Part shown: in pieces, positions 26,845 through 35,620 of the stretch
How the letters are laid out: every line of letters begins with the position of its first letter
How positions within the stretch are numbered: position 1 is the stretch's first letter
Origin: Pseudomonadota bacterium
Lineage (GTDB): Bacteria > Myxococcota_A > Bradymonadia > Bradymonadales > GCA-2716585
Assembly (NCBI GenBank): GCA_005804885.1
Contig: SYOX01000083.1
Coordinates: forward strand, 30,457-94,456
Direction: 5' to 3'
DNA: 64,000 nucleotides
The notes under the pieces: model-generated
What the model was told of the DNA's origin: nothing
The model's input: the letters and a program-made list of their open reading frames with translations, nothing else
Databases searched by the model: none
Program-made: the position numbers and the translations under genes

Positions 26845-27417
26845 ATGGACACCACCTCCATCTACCACGTCGACGCGCTGGATCGCATCGTCGAGGTCAA
26901 CGACGCATGGCTCCTCTTCGCCCGCCAGAACGCATGGCAGGTTGAGCGCTCGGACCTCATCGGTCAGCCCCTCTGGCGCTTCTTGACCGATCCCACCACC
27001 ATCAACATCTATCAACTCGTCATGGAGCGAGCCAGGCAGCACGACGCCCCCATCCAGATGCCCTTTCGCTGCGACTCCCCCACGCTCAAGCGCTTCATGA
27101 CCCTCAAGATCCGACACCAAGGAGAGGGCCTGTTGATCTTCGAAGGCCAACTCGAGCGCCTTGAGCACCGCGACCCCCTCTCGCTGCCCGAGGGCGATCC
27201 GCTGCTCGCAAGCGCCTTCGTCACCATGTGCGGGTGGTGCAAGAAGATCCGGACCAACCCCCGCCAGTGGCAAGAACTTGAAGAGGCCATCGCCACCCTG
27301 AACCTCTTCGAAGCGCCGCACACGTTCCTGATCACTCATGGGATGTGCGAAGGGTGCTTCGCAAGAATCAATCGCAAGCTCAACCCCAAGAAGAACTCCA
27401 AGGACCCCCTCCAGTAA
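26845..27417 (+). CDS. PAS-like sensor protein with C-terminal CxxC/GxCxxC motif
   Basis: 190 residues, ATG after AAGGAG. The N-terminal part (YHVDALDRIVEVNDAWLLFARQN.., LIGQPLWRFLTDPTT) resembles a PAS domain, and the middle contains LKRFMTLKIRHQGEGLLIFEG. The C-terminus has MCGWCKKIR, then WQELEEAIATL, ITHGMCEGCF. This Cys signature commonly caps PAS and GAF proteins and may bind metal. It has no kinase or HTH domain. It is a probable cytoplasmic sensor. It is divergent from the M23 gene and precedes the WD40 gene by 74 bp. Confidence 0.75.
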   Translation: MDTTSIYHVDALDRIVEVNDAWLLFARQNAWQVERSDLIGQPLWRFLTDPTTINIYQLVMERARQHDAPIQMPFRCDSPTLKRFMTLKIRHQGEGLLIFEGQLERLEHRDPLSLPEGDPLLASAFVTMCGWCKKIRTNPRQWQELEEAIATLNLFEAPHTFLITHGMCEGCFARINRKLNPKKNSKDPLQ

Positions 27418-27491
27418 CCCTGACCTCTTCTCCCTTCTCGCCTGCCGAGCTTCATGGTACGCCATCCCCCAACCATCAAGGGGGCACCTTC

Positions 27492-29606
27492 ATGACCGCA
27501 CCCACCAAGATCGCCGGGGTTCTCCGCTTCCTCAACGCCAGCAAGTCCAAGGCCGCCGCCGCGATCCCCGACAAGAAGACGAACACCATCGACCCCGACG
27601 GCCTCTCGCGCCAGGGGACCGTCCTGAACATCGACGCCGCCGCCGAGGACTTCGATCGGTGCTTGCGGGCGGCGAAGGGGATGGCGACCGAGGCCACGAT
27701 GGGCAAGATCGTCGTCCGCCAGGATGGGGAGCGGCCGCGGCTCTGCTGGGTCCACGCCGGCGGCCAGGACGAGGCCCGGCTCCACCCCGACGACCCCCGC
27801 TTGCTCCTGCGCCTCGGCGACGACGCGCTCCGCATGGAGGGCCTCGGCGTCCAGTGGTCCGGCCTCTCGCCGGACGGCCGCCGCGCCGCCATCGGCGGCT
27901 ACAACGGCACGCTCTGGCTCTTCGACCTGGAGCGCGGCGAGCTGGAATCCCGGCTCATCGGCCACAAGGGCCACCTCACCTGCGGGGCCTGGGGCGCCGA
28001 CGCCCTCTTCACCGGCGAGCACAAGCCCGCCCAGCTGATCCGCTGGGGGCTCGCCGACGGCTCCCGCAAGGCCCGCGCCGTCAAGCAGCTCATGGGCGTC
28101 GCCGTCGGCGCCAAGGGCGCCTGGGTGATCGCGGCCGTCCACCGCGGCCCCGAGGCGCCGGTCTTCGACGGCGACACCCTCGCCCCCATCGCCTCCCTCG
28201 GCGGACACCACAAGGCCGCCTGCGCCGTCGCCGCCTCCCCCGACGGCCTCAACGCCCTGACCTTCGACGAGGACGCCACCCTGCGCGTCTGGAGCGCGGC
28301 AGACTGGTCCTGCACCGCCACCGTCAACATCAAGGATCACCTCGGCTACCGCGCGCGCCTGGACGACATCAAGTTCCTGCCCGGCACCCGGATCGCCGCC
28401 CTCCAGCGCGGCGGCTCCCTCGACAACCCGACCCTGACCTTCGACCTCGACACCCACGCCCTCTCCGACACCACCCGCATCAAGAGCGCCTTCATCGACA
28501 TCCACCCCGACGGCCTGCGCGCCATCGGCGCCGGCAGCAGCCTCCAGAACGACGATCGAGGGCAATCCTATTACCAGGGCCACGTCATCGACATCGCACG
28601 CGGGCAGGTCGAGCGCGCCATCGAGCCGGCCCAGAAGCGCGCCTTCTGGCGCCGCGGGCACGACCAGGCCTTCTTCGAAACCGCCAACGGGCTCGCCGGC
28701 CACGACCCGGACACCGGCCTGCGCCTGCCCGGACACGAAGGGCACCTCGGCGCCATCGACGGCCTCGCCTTCTCCCCCGACGGCCTGCGCCTCGCCTCAG
28801 GCTGCCGACACGACCGCTCCCTCCACCTCTGGGACCTGAACACCGGCCGACCCGTCGCCCGCCGCGTGAGCACCTGGGGCAACTTCCACCAGATCGCCTG
28901 GACCCCCGACAGGCTCGCCGTCCGTACCAGCAACTACGGCCACGGCGAGCTCCTGATCCTCAACCCCGACGACGCCGCCACCCTCGCCAGCCTCAAGGCC
29001 ACCCAGTCCCCCTTCGCGCCCATGGCCCTGTCCCCCGACGGCCGCATCGCCGCCGTCGGCAACACCACCGACAACATCTCCATCTTCGACCTGGACACCC
29101 TCCAGCCCCTCTGGCACATCCGCCTGCCCACCAGCAAGCTCACCGACAAGGACGAGGCCAGAGTCCTGACCTTCTCGCGCGACGGCGCCCTGCTCATCGC
29201 TCTGCTCACCTCCGGGCGCGTCGCCGCGTGGCGCCTCGACGATCAGAGCGGACCGACCCTCTTTGACACCCAGGGCGGCTTCCCCTCCCACCTCTGCCTC
29301 CTGCCCGATGGCCTCCACCTGGCCGTCTGCGCGCGCTCAAGCGTCGACCTCCACGCCCTCGACGGCGGCCTGCGCCTCGCCTCCATCCCCACCCCGTCCA
29401 GACCCTGCGCTCTGGCCGCCCACGGCGACACGCTCGCCGTCGCGCACCACCAGAGCCCCACGATCCTCCTGATCACCGACCCCCTCGGCGCCGCCAGCCG
29501 ACGCTCGCTCGACGGACACGCCGCCGACGCCCTGGCCTTCTCCCCCGACGGCGCGCGGCTGGCCTCCGGCGGCTGCCGCGGCGACATCGCCATCTGGTCT
29601 CTCTAA
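27492..29606 (+). CDS. WD40-repeat beta-propeller protein
   Basis: The ATG at 27492 gives 704 residues. Multiple WD-like blades are visible: GLSPDGRRAAIGGYNGTLWLFDLERG, ASPDGLNALTFDEDATLRVWSA, AFSPDGLRLASGCRHDRSLHLWDLNTG, ALSPDGRIAAVGNTTDNISIFDLDT, FSPDGARLASGGCRGDIAIWSL at the very end. There are about 12-14 blades, so probably two propellers. It has no signal peptide and is therefore a cytoplasmic scaffold. It ends 40 bp before the BRCT-LRR gene on the same strand, which suggests co-expression of two protein-interaction proteins. The partner is unknown. Confidence 0.88.
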   Translation: MTAPTKIAGVLRFLNASKSKAAAAIPDKKTNTIDPDGLSRQGTVLNIDAAAEDFDRCLRAAKGMATEATMGKIVVRQDGERPRLCWVHAGGQDEARLHPDDPRLLLRLGDDALRMEGLGVQWSGLSPDGRRAAIGGYNGTLWLFDLERGELESRLIGHKGHLTCGAWGADALFTGEHKPAQLIRWGLADGSRKARAVKQLMGVAVGAKGAWVIAAVHRGPEAPVFDGDTLAPIASLGGHHKAACAVAASPDGLNALTFDEDATLRVWSAADWSCTATVNIKDHLGYRARLDDIKFLPGTRIAALQRGGSLDNPTLTFDLDTHALSDTTRIKSAFIDIHPDGLRAIGAGSSLQNDDRGQSYYQGHVIDIARGQVERAIEPAQKRAFWRRGHDQAFFETANGLAGHDPDTGLRLPGHEGHLGAIDGLAFSPDGLRLASGCRHDRSLHLWDLNTGRPVARRVSTWGNFHQIAWTPDRLAVRTSNYGHGELLILNPDDAATLASLKATQSPFAPMALSPDGRIAAVGNTTDNISIFDLDTLQPLWHIRLPTSKLTDKDEARVLTFSRDGALLIALLTSGRVAAWRLDDQSGPTLFDTQGGFPSHLCLLPDGLHLAVCARSSVDLHALDGGLRLASIPTPSRPCALAAHGDTLAVAHHQSPTILLITDPLGAASRRSLDGHAADALAFSPDGARLASGGCRGDIAIWSL

Positions 29607-29646
29607 ACCCCCGTAAACACACACCAACCTCGACCCAGGAGGCACC

Positions 29647-31359
29647 GTGACTGAGTACTTCAAGGCAAAGCAGTGGGCCATCACAGGGGCCCTTGAGAAG
29701 ATCTCACGCCGCGACGCCACCGCGCAGCTGCAGGCCAGAGGCGCCTCCGTGACCAGCTCGGTCACCACGAAGACCCACTTCCTCGTCTCGGTCAGCTTCG
29801 ACCCGGCCAACGCCAGGTGGCTCTCCAACAAGGAGACCAAGGCCCGCCAATACAACATCCCCATCTTCAACGAGGCCCAGCTCATCGCCATCCTCGCCGG
29901 CGAGGAGCCCGCCGCGATCGAGGCCCTCTCCCCCGTGGTCGAGATCGAGGAGATCCCCTCGCGCGACGCCCTGGAGCAATTCCGCGACCTCGTCTACGGC
30001 GAGCTGACCCAGACCGGCTGGGAGACGATCTGCGATCTGATCGATCAGATCGCCCCCGAAGACCTGCCCATCGTCCTGGACTACCTCCAGGGCAACCTGA
30101 GCGACGCCTCCACCGTCGAATGGGTGTTCTCCCCTCACAACTACTTCTGGAGCGTCCTTCAAACCCTCAACCCGCGCACCCTCCCCCCTCGCTGGCTCTT
30201 CGAAGTCCTGCGCGGCGAGGATCACCCCAAGCTCGCGCTGGTCCGCGTGGCCAACCTGGCCGGGCAGAAGATCAACGCCACGCTGATCAACGGCCTGATA
30301 CGCTGCACCCACCTCTCCCACATCAAGGCCGTCAACCTCAACGACAACCCCATCCCCATGAAGGCCTGGGGCGACCTGCTCCAATCCCCCCTCATGCGCC
30401 AGCCCGAGTCCCTCCACCTGGGCAAGCTCAAGATCAGCGCCGACGGCGCCGCGCTGATGGCGCACGCCCCCCTCCAGAGCACCCTCACCCACCTCATGCT
30501 CTCCAAGGTGGAGCTCCTGCGCGGCGCCGCCAGCGCCTTCTTCGCTTCCCCCGCCTGGGCCAACCTGACCTTCCTCCAGGCCCACACCATCAAGTCCACC
30601 GAGGACGTCCACGCCGCGCTGGCCGCCGCCACGCACATCAAGAAGCTGACCCACCTGACCTGGACCGACGTCAACGGCCAGGACGCCAGCCTCGCCGCCC
30701 TCCTCTCCGCAAGGCACCTGTCCGGCCTGCGCTTCCTCAGCCTGCGACGCCAGCAAAACAGCGCCGTCCCCGAGGTCGCCCTGCGCGCCATCGCCCAGGC
30801 CACCGACATGAACAGCCTCGAACACCTCGACATCATGACCACCTACTGGAGCCCCATCGACCACCCCGGCCTCCCCGAGCTCCTCGCCGCACCCCACCTC
30901 GCCTCGCTCAAGATCCTCTTCATGTCCACCGACCCCCAGGGCCTCGAAGCCCTGGCCGACGCCACTCACCTTCGCGCGCTCCAACACCTCGAGCTCAACA
31001 ACCAGTTTCCTGGCGTCGACGCCTGGGAGCGACTCCTGACCGCGAGCCACCTCGACGACCTCCTCGAGCTCCACATCACCGCCGCCCTCCCACCGGGCTT
31101 CGTCGGCCGCCTCCTGTCCTCCGATCGCATGCCCAGGCTCGCCTCGTTCGCCCTCTCCCGCACCCACCTCGACAGCGACGACATAGACGCGCTCATCAAG
31201 GCCACGCACCGAACCCCCCTCCAGAACCTCCACGCCTACATCCACAACGACGTCAGCACCCGCCAGCTCTCCGCCGCCGTCAAGGCCGATCACCTCCCCG
31301 AGGACTTCAAGCGCATCCTGAACTGGGAGCTTCATCAACGAAAATCCAATAAAAAATAA
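29647..31359 (+). CDS. BRCT-domain plus leucine-rich-repeat protein
   Basis: 570 residues from a GTG preceded by AGGAGG. Residues 1-85 resemble a BRCT domain (KQWAITGALEKISRRDATAQLQARGASVTSSVTTKTHFLVS, then YNIPIFNEAQLIAIL). A helical region of about 45 residues (WETICDLIDQIAPEDLPIVLDYL) precedes about ten LRRs of the type LAAAPHLASLKILFMS and LTHLTWTDVNGQ. BRCT normally binds phosphopeptides or DNA ends, and the LRRs bind proteins, so a signalling or scaffold role is likely. A truncated paralogue lies at 45242, and the helical module recurs in the HEAT protein at 39292. Confidence 0.82.
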   Translation: MTEYFKAKQWAITGALEKISRRDATAQLQARGASVTSSVTTKTHFLVSVSFDPANARWLSNKETKARQYNIPIFNEAQLIAILAGEEPAAIEALSPVVEIEEIPSRDALEQFRDLVYGELTQTGWETICDLIDQIAPEDLPIVLDYLQGNLSDASTVEWVFSPHNYFWSVLQTLNPRTLPPRWLFEVLRGEDHPKLALVRVANLAGQKINATLINGLIRCTHLSHIKAVNLNDNPIPMKAWGDLLQSPLMRQPESLHLGKLKISADGAALMAHAPLQSTLTHLMLSKVELLRGAASAFFASPAWANLTFLQAHTIKSTEDVHAALAAATHIKKLTHLTWTDVNGQDASLAALLSARHLSGLRFLSLRRQQNSAVPEVALRAIAQATDMNSLEHLDIMTTYWSPIDHPGLPELLAAPHLASLKILFMSTDPQGLEALADATHLRALQHLELNNQFPGVDAWERLLTASHLDDLLELHITAALPPGFVGRLLSSDRMPRLASFALSRTHLDSDDIDALIKATHRTPLQNLHAYIHNDVSTRQLSAAVKADHLPEDFKRILNWELHQRKSNKK

Positions 31360-31588
31360 CGCTACAGCCCTTCATCATCTCCAACCCATACCGTTGAGGA
31401 CATATCCCGCCCACCGCCTCTCAACCCCCCCCTGCCCCCACCTCGCCGTATCAAAAATCGACGCAATGCTGTCAACGCAATATCGATTTACAACACAACG
31501 GCGGCACCTCAGACTGGATCTCGTCACGACGCCTGACCGCACGGAGAAGGAAACCCCCGCCGCGCAGGCGCCGAACCCAGGAGAGGCC

Positions 31589-33091
31589 ATGAACATCAGA
31601 CTCGCCCCCTTCCTTTTCTTGCCGATCGCGCTGGCGATAGGCTGCGCCGAGCAAGAGCCGGCCGACGGCGCCCTCGACATCGACGATCCCGCCGAGGAGC
31701 CCGACGCCAGGCTCTACGCCCCGCCGGCTGAGCGCCCGAGCGTGACCCTGACGCCAACCCAGGAGCCCTGCGGCGTGATCGCGTCGCTGTCCCTCTCCAC
31801 GATGGACATCGACAACGACACCACGCACGCCGTCGCCACGGTCGAGGAGGAGCAGGACGCCGCAGGCCTGCTGTCGAGCCAGACCCTCCGGTGGCTCGAC
31901 CAGGCCGGGGTCGTCCGCCAGGAGCGCGTCGCCCTGATCTCGCCGGCGCAATGCCTCGGGCTGCTGACCTTGAAAAAGTTCAATGAAGACGGCCAGATCA
32001 CCGAAGAGCGCGTCGAGGTCGTCGACCCCAACTTCGTCGGCTCCATCATGGCCTACGTGATCGTCGTCTCCACGACCCGGCGCTGGACCTACGACGCCGA
32101 GGGCCGCGAGATCCACGTCCAGTCCGACTTCGACTTCGACGGCACCTTCGACCACCACATCTGGAGCGCCTACGACGACGAGGGCCGCCTCGTCCGGCGC
32201 GAGAACACCCTCGAAGGCCTCGACCCCGACTCCCTCATCGGCACCCTGGGGTGGGGCGCCGAGGCCCTGCTTGAGACGTGGACCTACGACGCGCGCGGCA
32301 ACACGCTGGTCGAGACGGCCGAACACCCGCGCTGGTCACGGCGCATCGAGCAGACCTTCGACGCCCAGGACAGGCTCCTGACCCTCCGCCGCTTCGAAAG
32401 CGGCGCGCTGGCCGAGGACACCGCGCGCACATGGCGACCCGACGGCCAGCCCCTGACCCTCCGCACCCACAACCCCCAATACCAGGACACCCAGGTGACG
32501 TGGTTCTACACCGACGAGGGCACGCTCGCCCGCGTCGACAGCTTCGAGGACTTCGGGGCAGACGGGCTCTTCGACCGCCTCAACCGCGAGCACTTCGACA
32601 CCAGGGGACTGCGAACCCTCTACGAGCAGGATCAGCCCTTCGACGGCCGCATCGACTGGCGCGAGCGCGCCCGCTTCGACGAGGCCGGCCGGATGATCTG
32701 GGCCCAGAGCGTCAACGAGGCCGAGGGCGCCGTCGTCTCCGAGATCCGCTGGACCTTCAACGACGCGGGCCTGGAGATCGCCGAGGCCGTGGTCGTCCGA
32801 GGCTGGCAGGGCATGCACGCGCTCAAGAGCACCGACTACGACCCCGCCGGCAACCCGCTGCGCGTCGCCTGGACCGATGAGCGCGGCCAGCTCCTGCGCG
32901 AGCACCGCTTCAACTACGACGACGCCGGGAGGCTCTTGACCGAGGCCCACGATCAGGACGGCGACGGCGACGACGACCTCTCGCACGCGCAGACCTGGGA
33001 TCGGGGCGGCAACCTCCTGCTCGACACCTGGGACCACGACGGCGACGGGATCGCCGACCGCCTCCACTTCCTCCACTACGCGCCCTTCTGA
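31589..33091 (+). CDS. YD (RHS-like) repeat lipoprotein
   Basis: The ATG at 31589 (GAGAGG upstream) gives 500 residues. The signal peptide with lipobox LAIGC is followed by a short acidic linker. The rest is tandem YD/RHS-type repeats: RRWTYDAEGREIHV, HIWSAYDDEGRLVRREN, ETWTYDARGNTLVE, EQTFDAQDRLLTLR, RFNYDDAGRLLTEAH, AQTWDRGGNLLLDTWDHDGDG. It lacks the RHS core DPXGL and a toxic C-terminus, so it looks like an exported repeat protein and not a polymorphic toxin. tRNA genes follow about 160 bp downstream on the opposite strand. Confidence 0.82.
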   Translation: MNIRLAPFLFLPIALAIGCAEQEPADGALDIDDPAEEPDARLYAPPAERPSVTLTPTQEPCGVIASLSLSTMDIDNDTTHAVATVEEEQDAAGLLSSQTLRWLDQAGVVRQERVALISPAQCLGLLTLKKFNEDGQITEERVEVVDPNFVGSIMAYVIVVSTTRRWTYDAEGREIHVQSDFDFDGTFDHHIWSAYDDEGRLVRRENTLEGLDPDSLIGTLGWGAEALLETWTYDARGNTLVETAEHPRWSRRIEQTFDAQDRLLTLRRFESGALAEDTARTWRPDGQPLTLRTHNPQYQDTQVTWFYTDEGTLARVDSFEDFGADGLFDRLNREHFDTRGLRTLYEQDQPFDGRIDWRERARFDEAGRMIWAQSVNEAEGAVVSEIRWTFNDAGLEIAEAVVVRGWQGMHALKSTDYDPAGNPLRVAWTDERGQLLREHRFNYDDAGRLLTEAHDQDGDGDDDLSHAQTWDRGGNLLLDTWDHDGDGIADRLHFLHYAPF

Positions 33092-33249
33092 GACACGGCG
33101 GCGCGGGCGGGCGGGGTCTCCAGAGCCTCTGCCCTGTCAACCCGATGGTGAGCGATACTGGTTGGCCTCGAGCTTGAGGACGATGGGGCCGAATCAGGAA
33201 AAATGATGGGGAAAAGAAACCTCCGCCCGAGGTGGCGCGCTGAGATTGC

Positions 33250-33322
33250 GTGGATAGGCGGGAGTTGAACCCGCTGCCTCCGGTTCTCAAAACCGATGCT
33301 CTACCAAGTGAGCTACTACCGC
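33250..33322 (-). tRNA. tRNA-like gene with UGA (Ser) anticodon but short variable loop
   Basis: The minus strand folds as acceptor GCGGTAG / CTATCCA, with the five inner pairs good and the outer two mismatched. The D arm is GCTC-ACTTGGTA-GAGC, the anticodon arm TCGGT-TTTGAGA-ACCGG, the variable loop 5 nt and the T arm GCGGG-TTCAACT-CCCGC. Position 34-36 is TGA, which reads UCA (Ser). Bacterial serine tRNAs have a long variable arm, which is absent here. It is probably decayed or functionally divergent. No encoded CCA. Confidence 0.55.
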
Positions 33323-33353
33323 TTGTAAGCGCGATCGAATGGGCGGAAGTCAG

Positions 33354-33485
33354 TGAGGCCGTGTGGAATCGAACCACATGCTTGTAGGCAGCGCGATGGA
33401 GATCCCCGAAGGAGATCGAGCTCGGATGCCGGAGTGTTACTTCTCGGGTAAGGAGAGTGAAGGCACCAACCTTCGTAACGGCCTC
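33354..33485 (-). ncRNA. 132-nt tRNA-like RNA with expanded middle
   Basis: The ends form a perfect acceptor stem (GAGGCCG / CGGCCTC, eight pairs with the flanking T-A). The 3' side has a normal T arm (TGTGG-TTCGATT-CCACA). The 5' side has a D-like hairpin GAAGG-TTGGTG-CCTTC. A weak anticodon-like hairpin CTCTC-CTTACCC-GAGA follows, then about 60 extra bases including a strong UUCG hairpin GATCTCC-TTCG-GGGGATC. The total is too long for a canonical tRNA, and no known intron type fits. It lies between two tRNA genes on the same strand. Confidence 0.5.
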
Positions 33486-33522
33486 AGTCGCGAACCCCGA
33501 AGGGATCGCCTTCTAGAACAGG

Positions 33523-33595
33523 CGGGAGTGACGGGATTTGAACCCGCACCATCCTGATCGACAATCAGGCGCTCTTCCAGTTGAGCTACACACCC
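33523..33595 (-). tRNA. tRNA-Asp(GUC)
   Basis: The cloverleaf is clear: acceptor GGGTGTG / CACTCCC (one T-T mismatch at 4-69), D arm GCTC..GAGC, anticodon arm CCTGA-TTGTCGA-TCAGG with GTC, T arm GCGGG-TTCAAAT-CCCGT, discriminator G73 as expected for Asp. The 3' CCA is not encoded. Confidence 0.88.
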
Positions 33596-33637
33596 GCGAT
33601 CATTCGGGATTCACGATCTTCGACCGCAACCCCCGAG

Positions 33638-33708
33638 AGCCTGAGACGGGATTCGAACCCGCGTCGCCGGCCTGGCAAGCCAGCATTCTACCATTGAACC
33701 ACCCAGGC
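33638..33708 (-). tRNA. tRNA-Gly(GCC)
   Basis: Acceptor GCCTGGG / CTCAGGC, D arm GTTC-AATGGTA-GAAT, anticodon arm CTGGC-TTGCCAG-GCCGG with GCC, T arm GCGGG-TTCGAAT-CCCGT, discriminator T73 as required for bacterial Gly. It is first in the transcription order of the cluster Gly, Asp, 132-nt RNA, Ser-like. Confidence 0.9.
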
Positions 33709-33987
33709 GCTGTCGGGCGTTGTCGGCTTGAGCACCTTGCTTCGTTCCGCCTTGCCTCGACGACCCCACTCAAAAGCAGCCCCCGTGCCAGATCGCACCA
33801 ACCCCGACAAACACGGGATCGGCGCGCTTCCATCGGCCCGATCGCCCCTCATGCACGCGATGGGGCTATAAGTCGCGATAAGGCTGGCTAGACGGCCTCC
33901 GGGGTGCCTGGAGGCGCCCCTTGGAAATCACGGGCGGCGCGCTACACTGTCCATCGCCGCGATCGACGAACCATCCGAGAGGGAGAC

Positions 33988-34776
33988 ATGACCGCGCGGA
34001 TCTTGCTGGTGGGGCTCGACCCCCCTGAGACGGACCCCATCGTCGAGCGCGTCGAGGCGCGCTGCGTCGTCCACCCGGCGCTGCCCCGGATCAAGGTCGT
34101 CGAGGGTCGGCTCCTGACCCAGGGGCCGAGCTCGGTGGCCTTCGTGGAGATCGACAAGGTCGTCTTCCACGGCATCTTCGCGGACGACTTCGACTTTTTG
34201 TGCGGGCTGGCCCTCTGGGGCGGCCCCTGCTTCCCGGACGCGATGGCGATGATGGACTGCCGCCTCAAGCTCCCCGGCCTCATCCGGGCCAGCCGCGTCA
34301 GCCGCTTCGGCGCCGCAGCGCGCGGCTTCGCGGGCCGGGGCACGCGCCTCAAGGCCGAGGCCGAGACGGTCGCCAAGTGGGGCAACTGGCATTGCGGCGA
34401 GGACAAGGCGCGCTTCACGGGCGACTTCGAGGCCCAGGAGGCGACCTGGTTTGAGCCCTTCTTCACCGGGCAGGCCGTCCGCGTCGTCGCCATCGGACAG
34501 CGCCATTGGCAGATCCGCCTGGGCGGCGAGGGCTGGCTCAAGTCCATCCACCACGCCGACGCGGACTTCATGGCGCTGGATCCTGAGCTGCTTGAGGACA
34601 CCCTGCGCCTCCGAGCGCACTTCGGCCTGGATCTGATCGGGGTCGATTACATCGTCGGCGACGACGGGCACAAACACCTGCTGGAGGTCAACCACATCCC
34701 CTCGGTGACCTGCTTCGCCGAGATCCGACAGGCGTGGCTCGATCAGGTCACCGAATGGATCGACCGCCCCGCCTGA
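33988..34776 (+). CDS. ATP-grasp (RimK-like) family protein
   Basis: The ATG at 33988 after GGGAG gives 262 residues. The N-terminal part (MTARILLVGLDPPETDPIV) is a Rossmann-like pre-ATP-grasp region. The C-terminal third has the metal/ATP-binding signature GLDLIGVDYIVGDDGHKHLLEVNHIPS, typical of RimK-type ATP-grasp ligases, preceded by RVVAIGQRHWQIRLGGEGW. The central nucleotide-binding lysines are less clear. It probably ligates an amino acid or peptide to an unknown acceptor, in the cytoplasm. Its 3' end overlaps the convergent thiD gene by about 34 bp. Confidence 0.72.
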   Translation: MTARILLVGLDPPETDPIVERVEARCVVHPALPRIKVVEGRLLTQGPSSVAFVEIDKVVFHGIFADDFDFLCGLALWGGPCFPDAMAMMDCRLKLPGLIRASRVSRFGAAARGFAGRGTRLKAEAETVAKWGNWHCGEDKARFTGDFEAQEATWFEPFFTGQAVRVVAIGQRHWQIRLGGEGWLKSIHHADADFMALDPELLEDTLRLRAHFGLDLIGVDYIVGDDGHKHLLEVNHIPSVTCFAEIRQAWLDQVTEWIDRPA

Positions 34777-35603
34777 GCCTCCCGCCCATCAACGCCCCTC
34801 CCCTGACCGTCCAGCGCCCGCTCGATCCCCAGCACGCAGACCCCCGAGGCCAGCCGGTGGGGCCGCCTGAGCGCCGCGTCGACGAAGGCGAGCCCCGCGT
34901 CGCAGGCCGCCTCCAGCCCGTCGCCGTGGGCCAGCCGCGCCGCGATCGCCGCCGAGAGCACGCAGCCGGTCCCGTGCGTGTCGACGCCCTCCGCCCGAGG
35001 GCGCCTCCATCGACGCACAAGCCCTTGATCCCAAAGAAGATCTTCGGGTTCTCCGGAGAGGTGGCCCCCCTTGAGCAGGACGGGGCAGCGGGCGAGCCGG
35101 GCGAGCTCGGCGGCGGCGTCGGCCATGTCGCCTCGGCCGATCGAGCCCGGCGGGAGGGCGAGCAGCGCGCAGGCCTCATCAATGTTGGGGGTCACCAGGG
35201 CCGCCATCGGCAGGAGCGCGCCGCGCAGCGCCTCGACCCCCTCGGCGTCGAGCAGGCGAGCGCCGCTGGTGGAGATCATCACCGGATCGACCACGGGCCG
35301 GAGCCCTCGGCGGGCCAGGATCTCGGCGACGCGGGACACCGTCGCGGCCGACCAGAGCATCCCCGTCTTGACCGCGCGGACCTCGAAGCCCTCCAGCACG
35401 GCCTTGAGTTGCGCCTCGACCAGATCGACCGCGACCCCCTCGACGCGGCGCACGCCGTCGAGGTTCTGCGCCGTCAGGGCCGTGATCACCGTCAAGGGGT
35501 GGACCCCGCAGGCCGCCATCACCCGCAGATCCGCCTGCACCCCGGCCCCCGCGCCCGTGTCCGAGCCCGCCACCGTCAACCCCGCCGGGATGTCCACCCT
35601 CAC
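34743..35603 (-). CDS. thiD: Hydroxymethylpyrimidine/phosphomethylpyrimidine kinase
   Basis: The start at the GTG 35603, after GGAGGG, gives 286 residues. ThiD signatures are complete: TVAGSDTGAGAGVQADLRVM, VITALTAQN, VKTGMLWS, VVDPVMISTSGARLL, VTPNIDEACALL, PVLLKGGH and the anion hole VDTHGTGCVLSAAIAA. It phosphorylates HMP and HMP-P in thiamine biosynthesis. No other thi gene is present. Two small unknown genes lie immediately upstream on the same strand (17 bp gap) and may be co-transcribed. The C-terminal tail of about 20 residues beyond the fold overlaps the ATP-grasp gene. Confidence 0.93.
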   Translation of the reverse strand: MRVDIPAGLTVAGSDTGAGAGVQADLRVMAACGVHPLTVITALTAQNLDGVRRVEGVAVDLVEAQLKAVLEGFEVRAVKTGMLWSAATVSRVAEILARRGLRPVVDPVMISTSGARLLDAEGVEALRGALLPMAALVTPNIDEACALLALPPGSIGRGDMADAAAELARLARCPVLLKGGHLSGEPEDLLWDQGLVRRWRRPRAEGVDTHGTGCVLSAAIAARLAHGDGLEAACDAGLAFVDAALRRPHRLASGVCVLGIERALDGQGRGVDGREAQAGRSIHSVT

Positions 35604-35620
35604 CTGCTCTTCCCTCCCCT

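Noticed and set aside
31589-33091. RHS polymorphic toxin
   Set aside because: YD repeats are present, but the RHS core cleavage motif, toxin C-terminus and immunity gene are missing.
33354-33485. Selenocysteine tRNA (selC)
   Set aside because: The 8-bp acceptor stem fits, but there is no UCA anticodon arm and the length is far too great.
33363-33557. Small plus-strand ORF in the tRNA cluster
   Set aside because: It overlaps tRNA and tRNA-like structures on the other strand and has no coding character.
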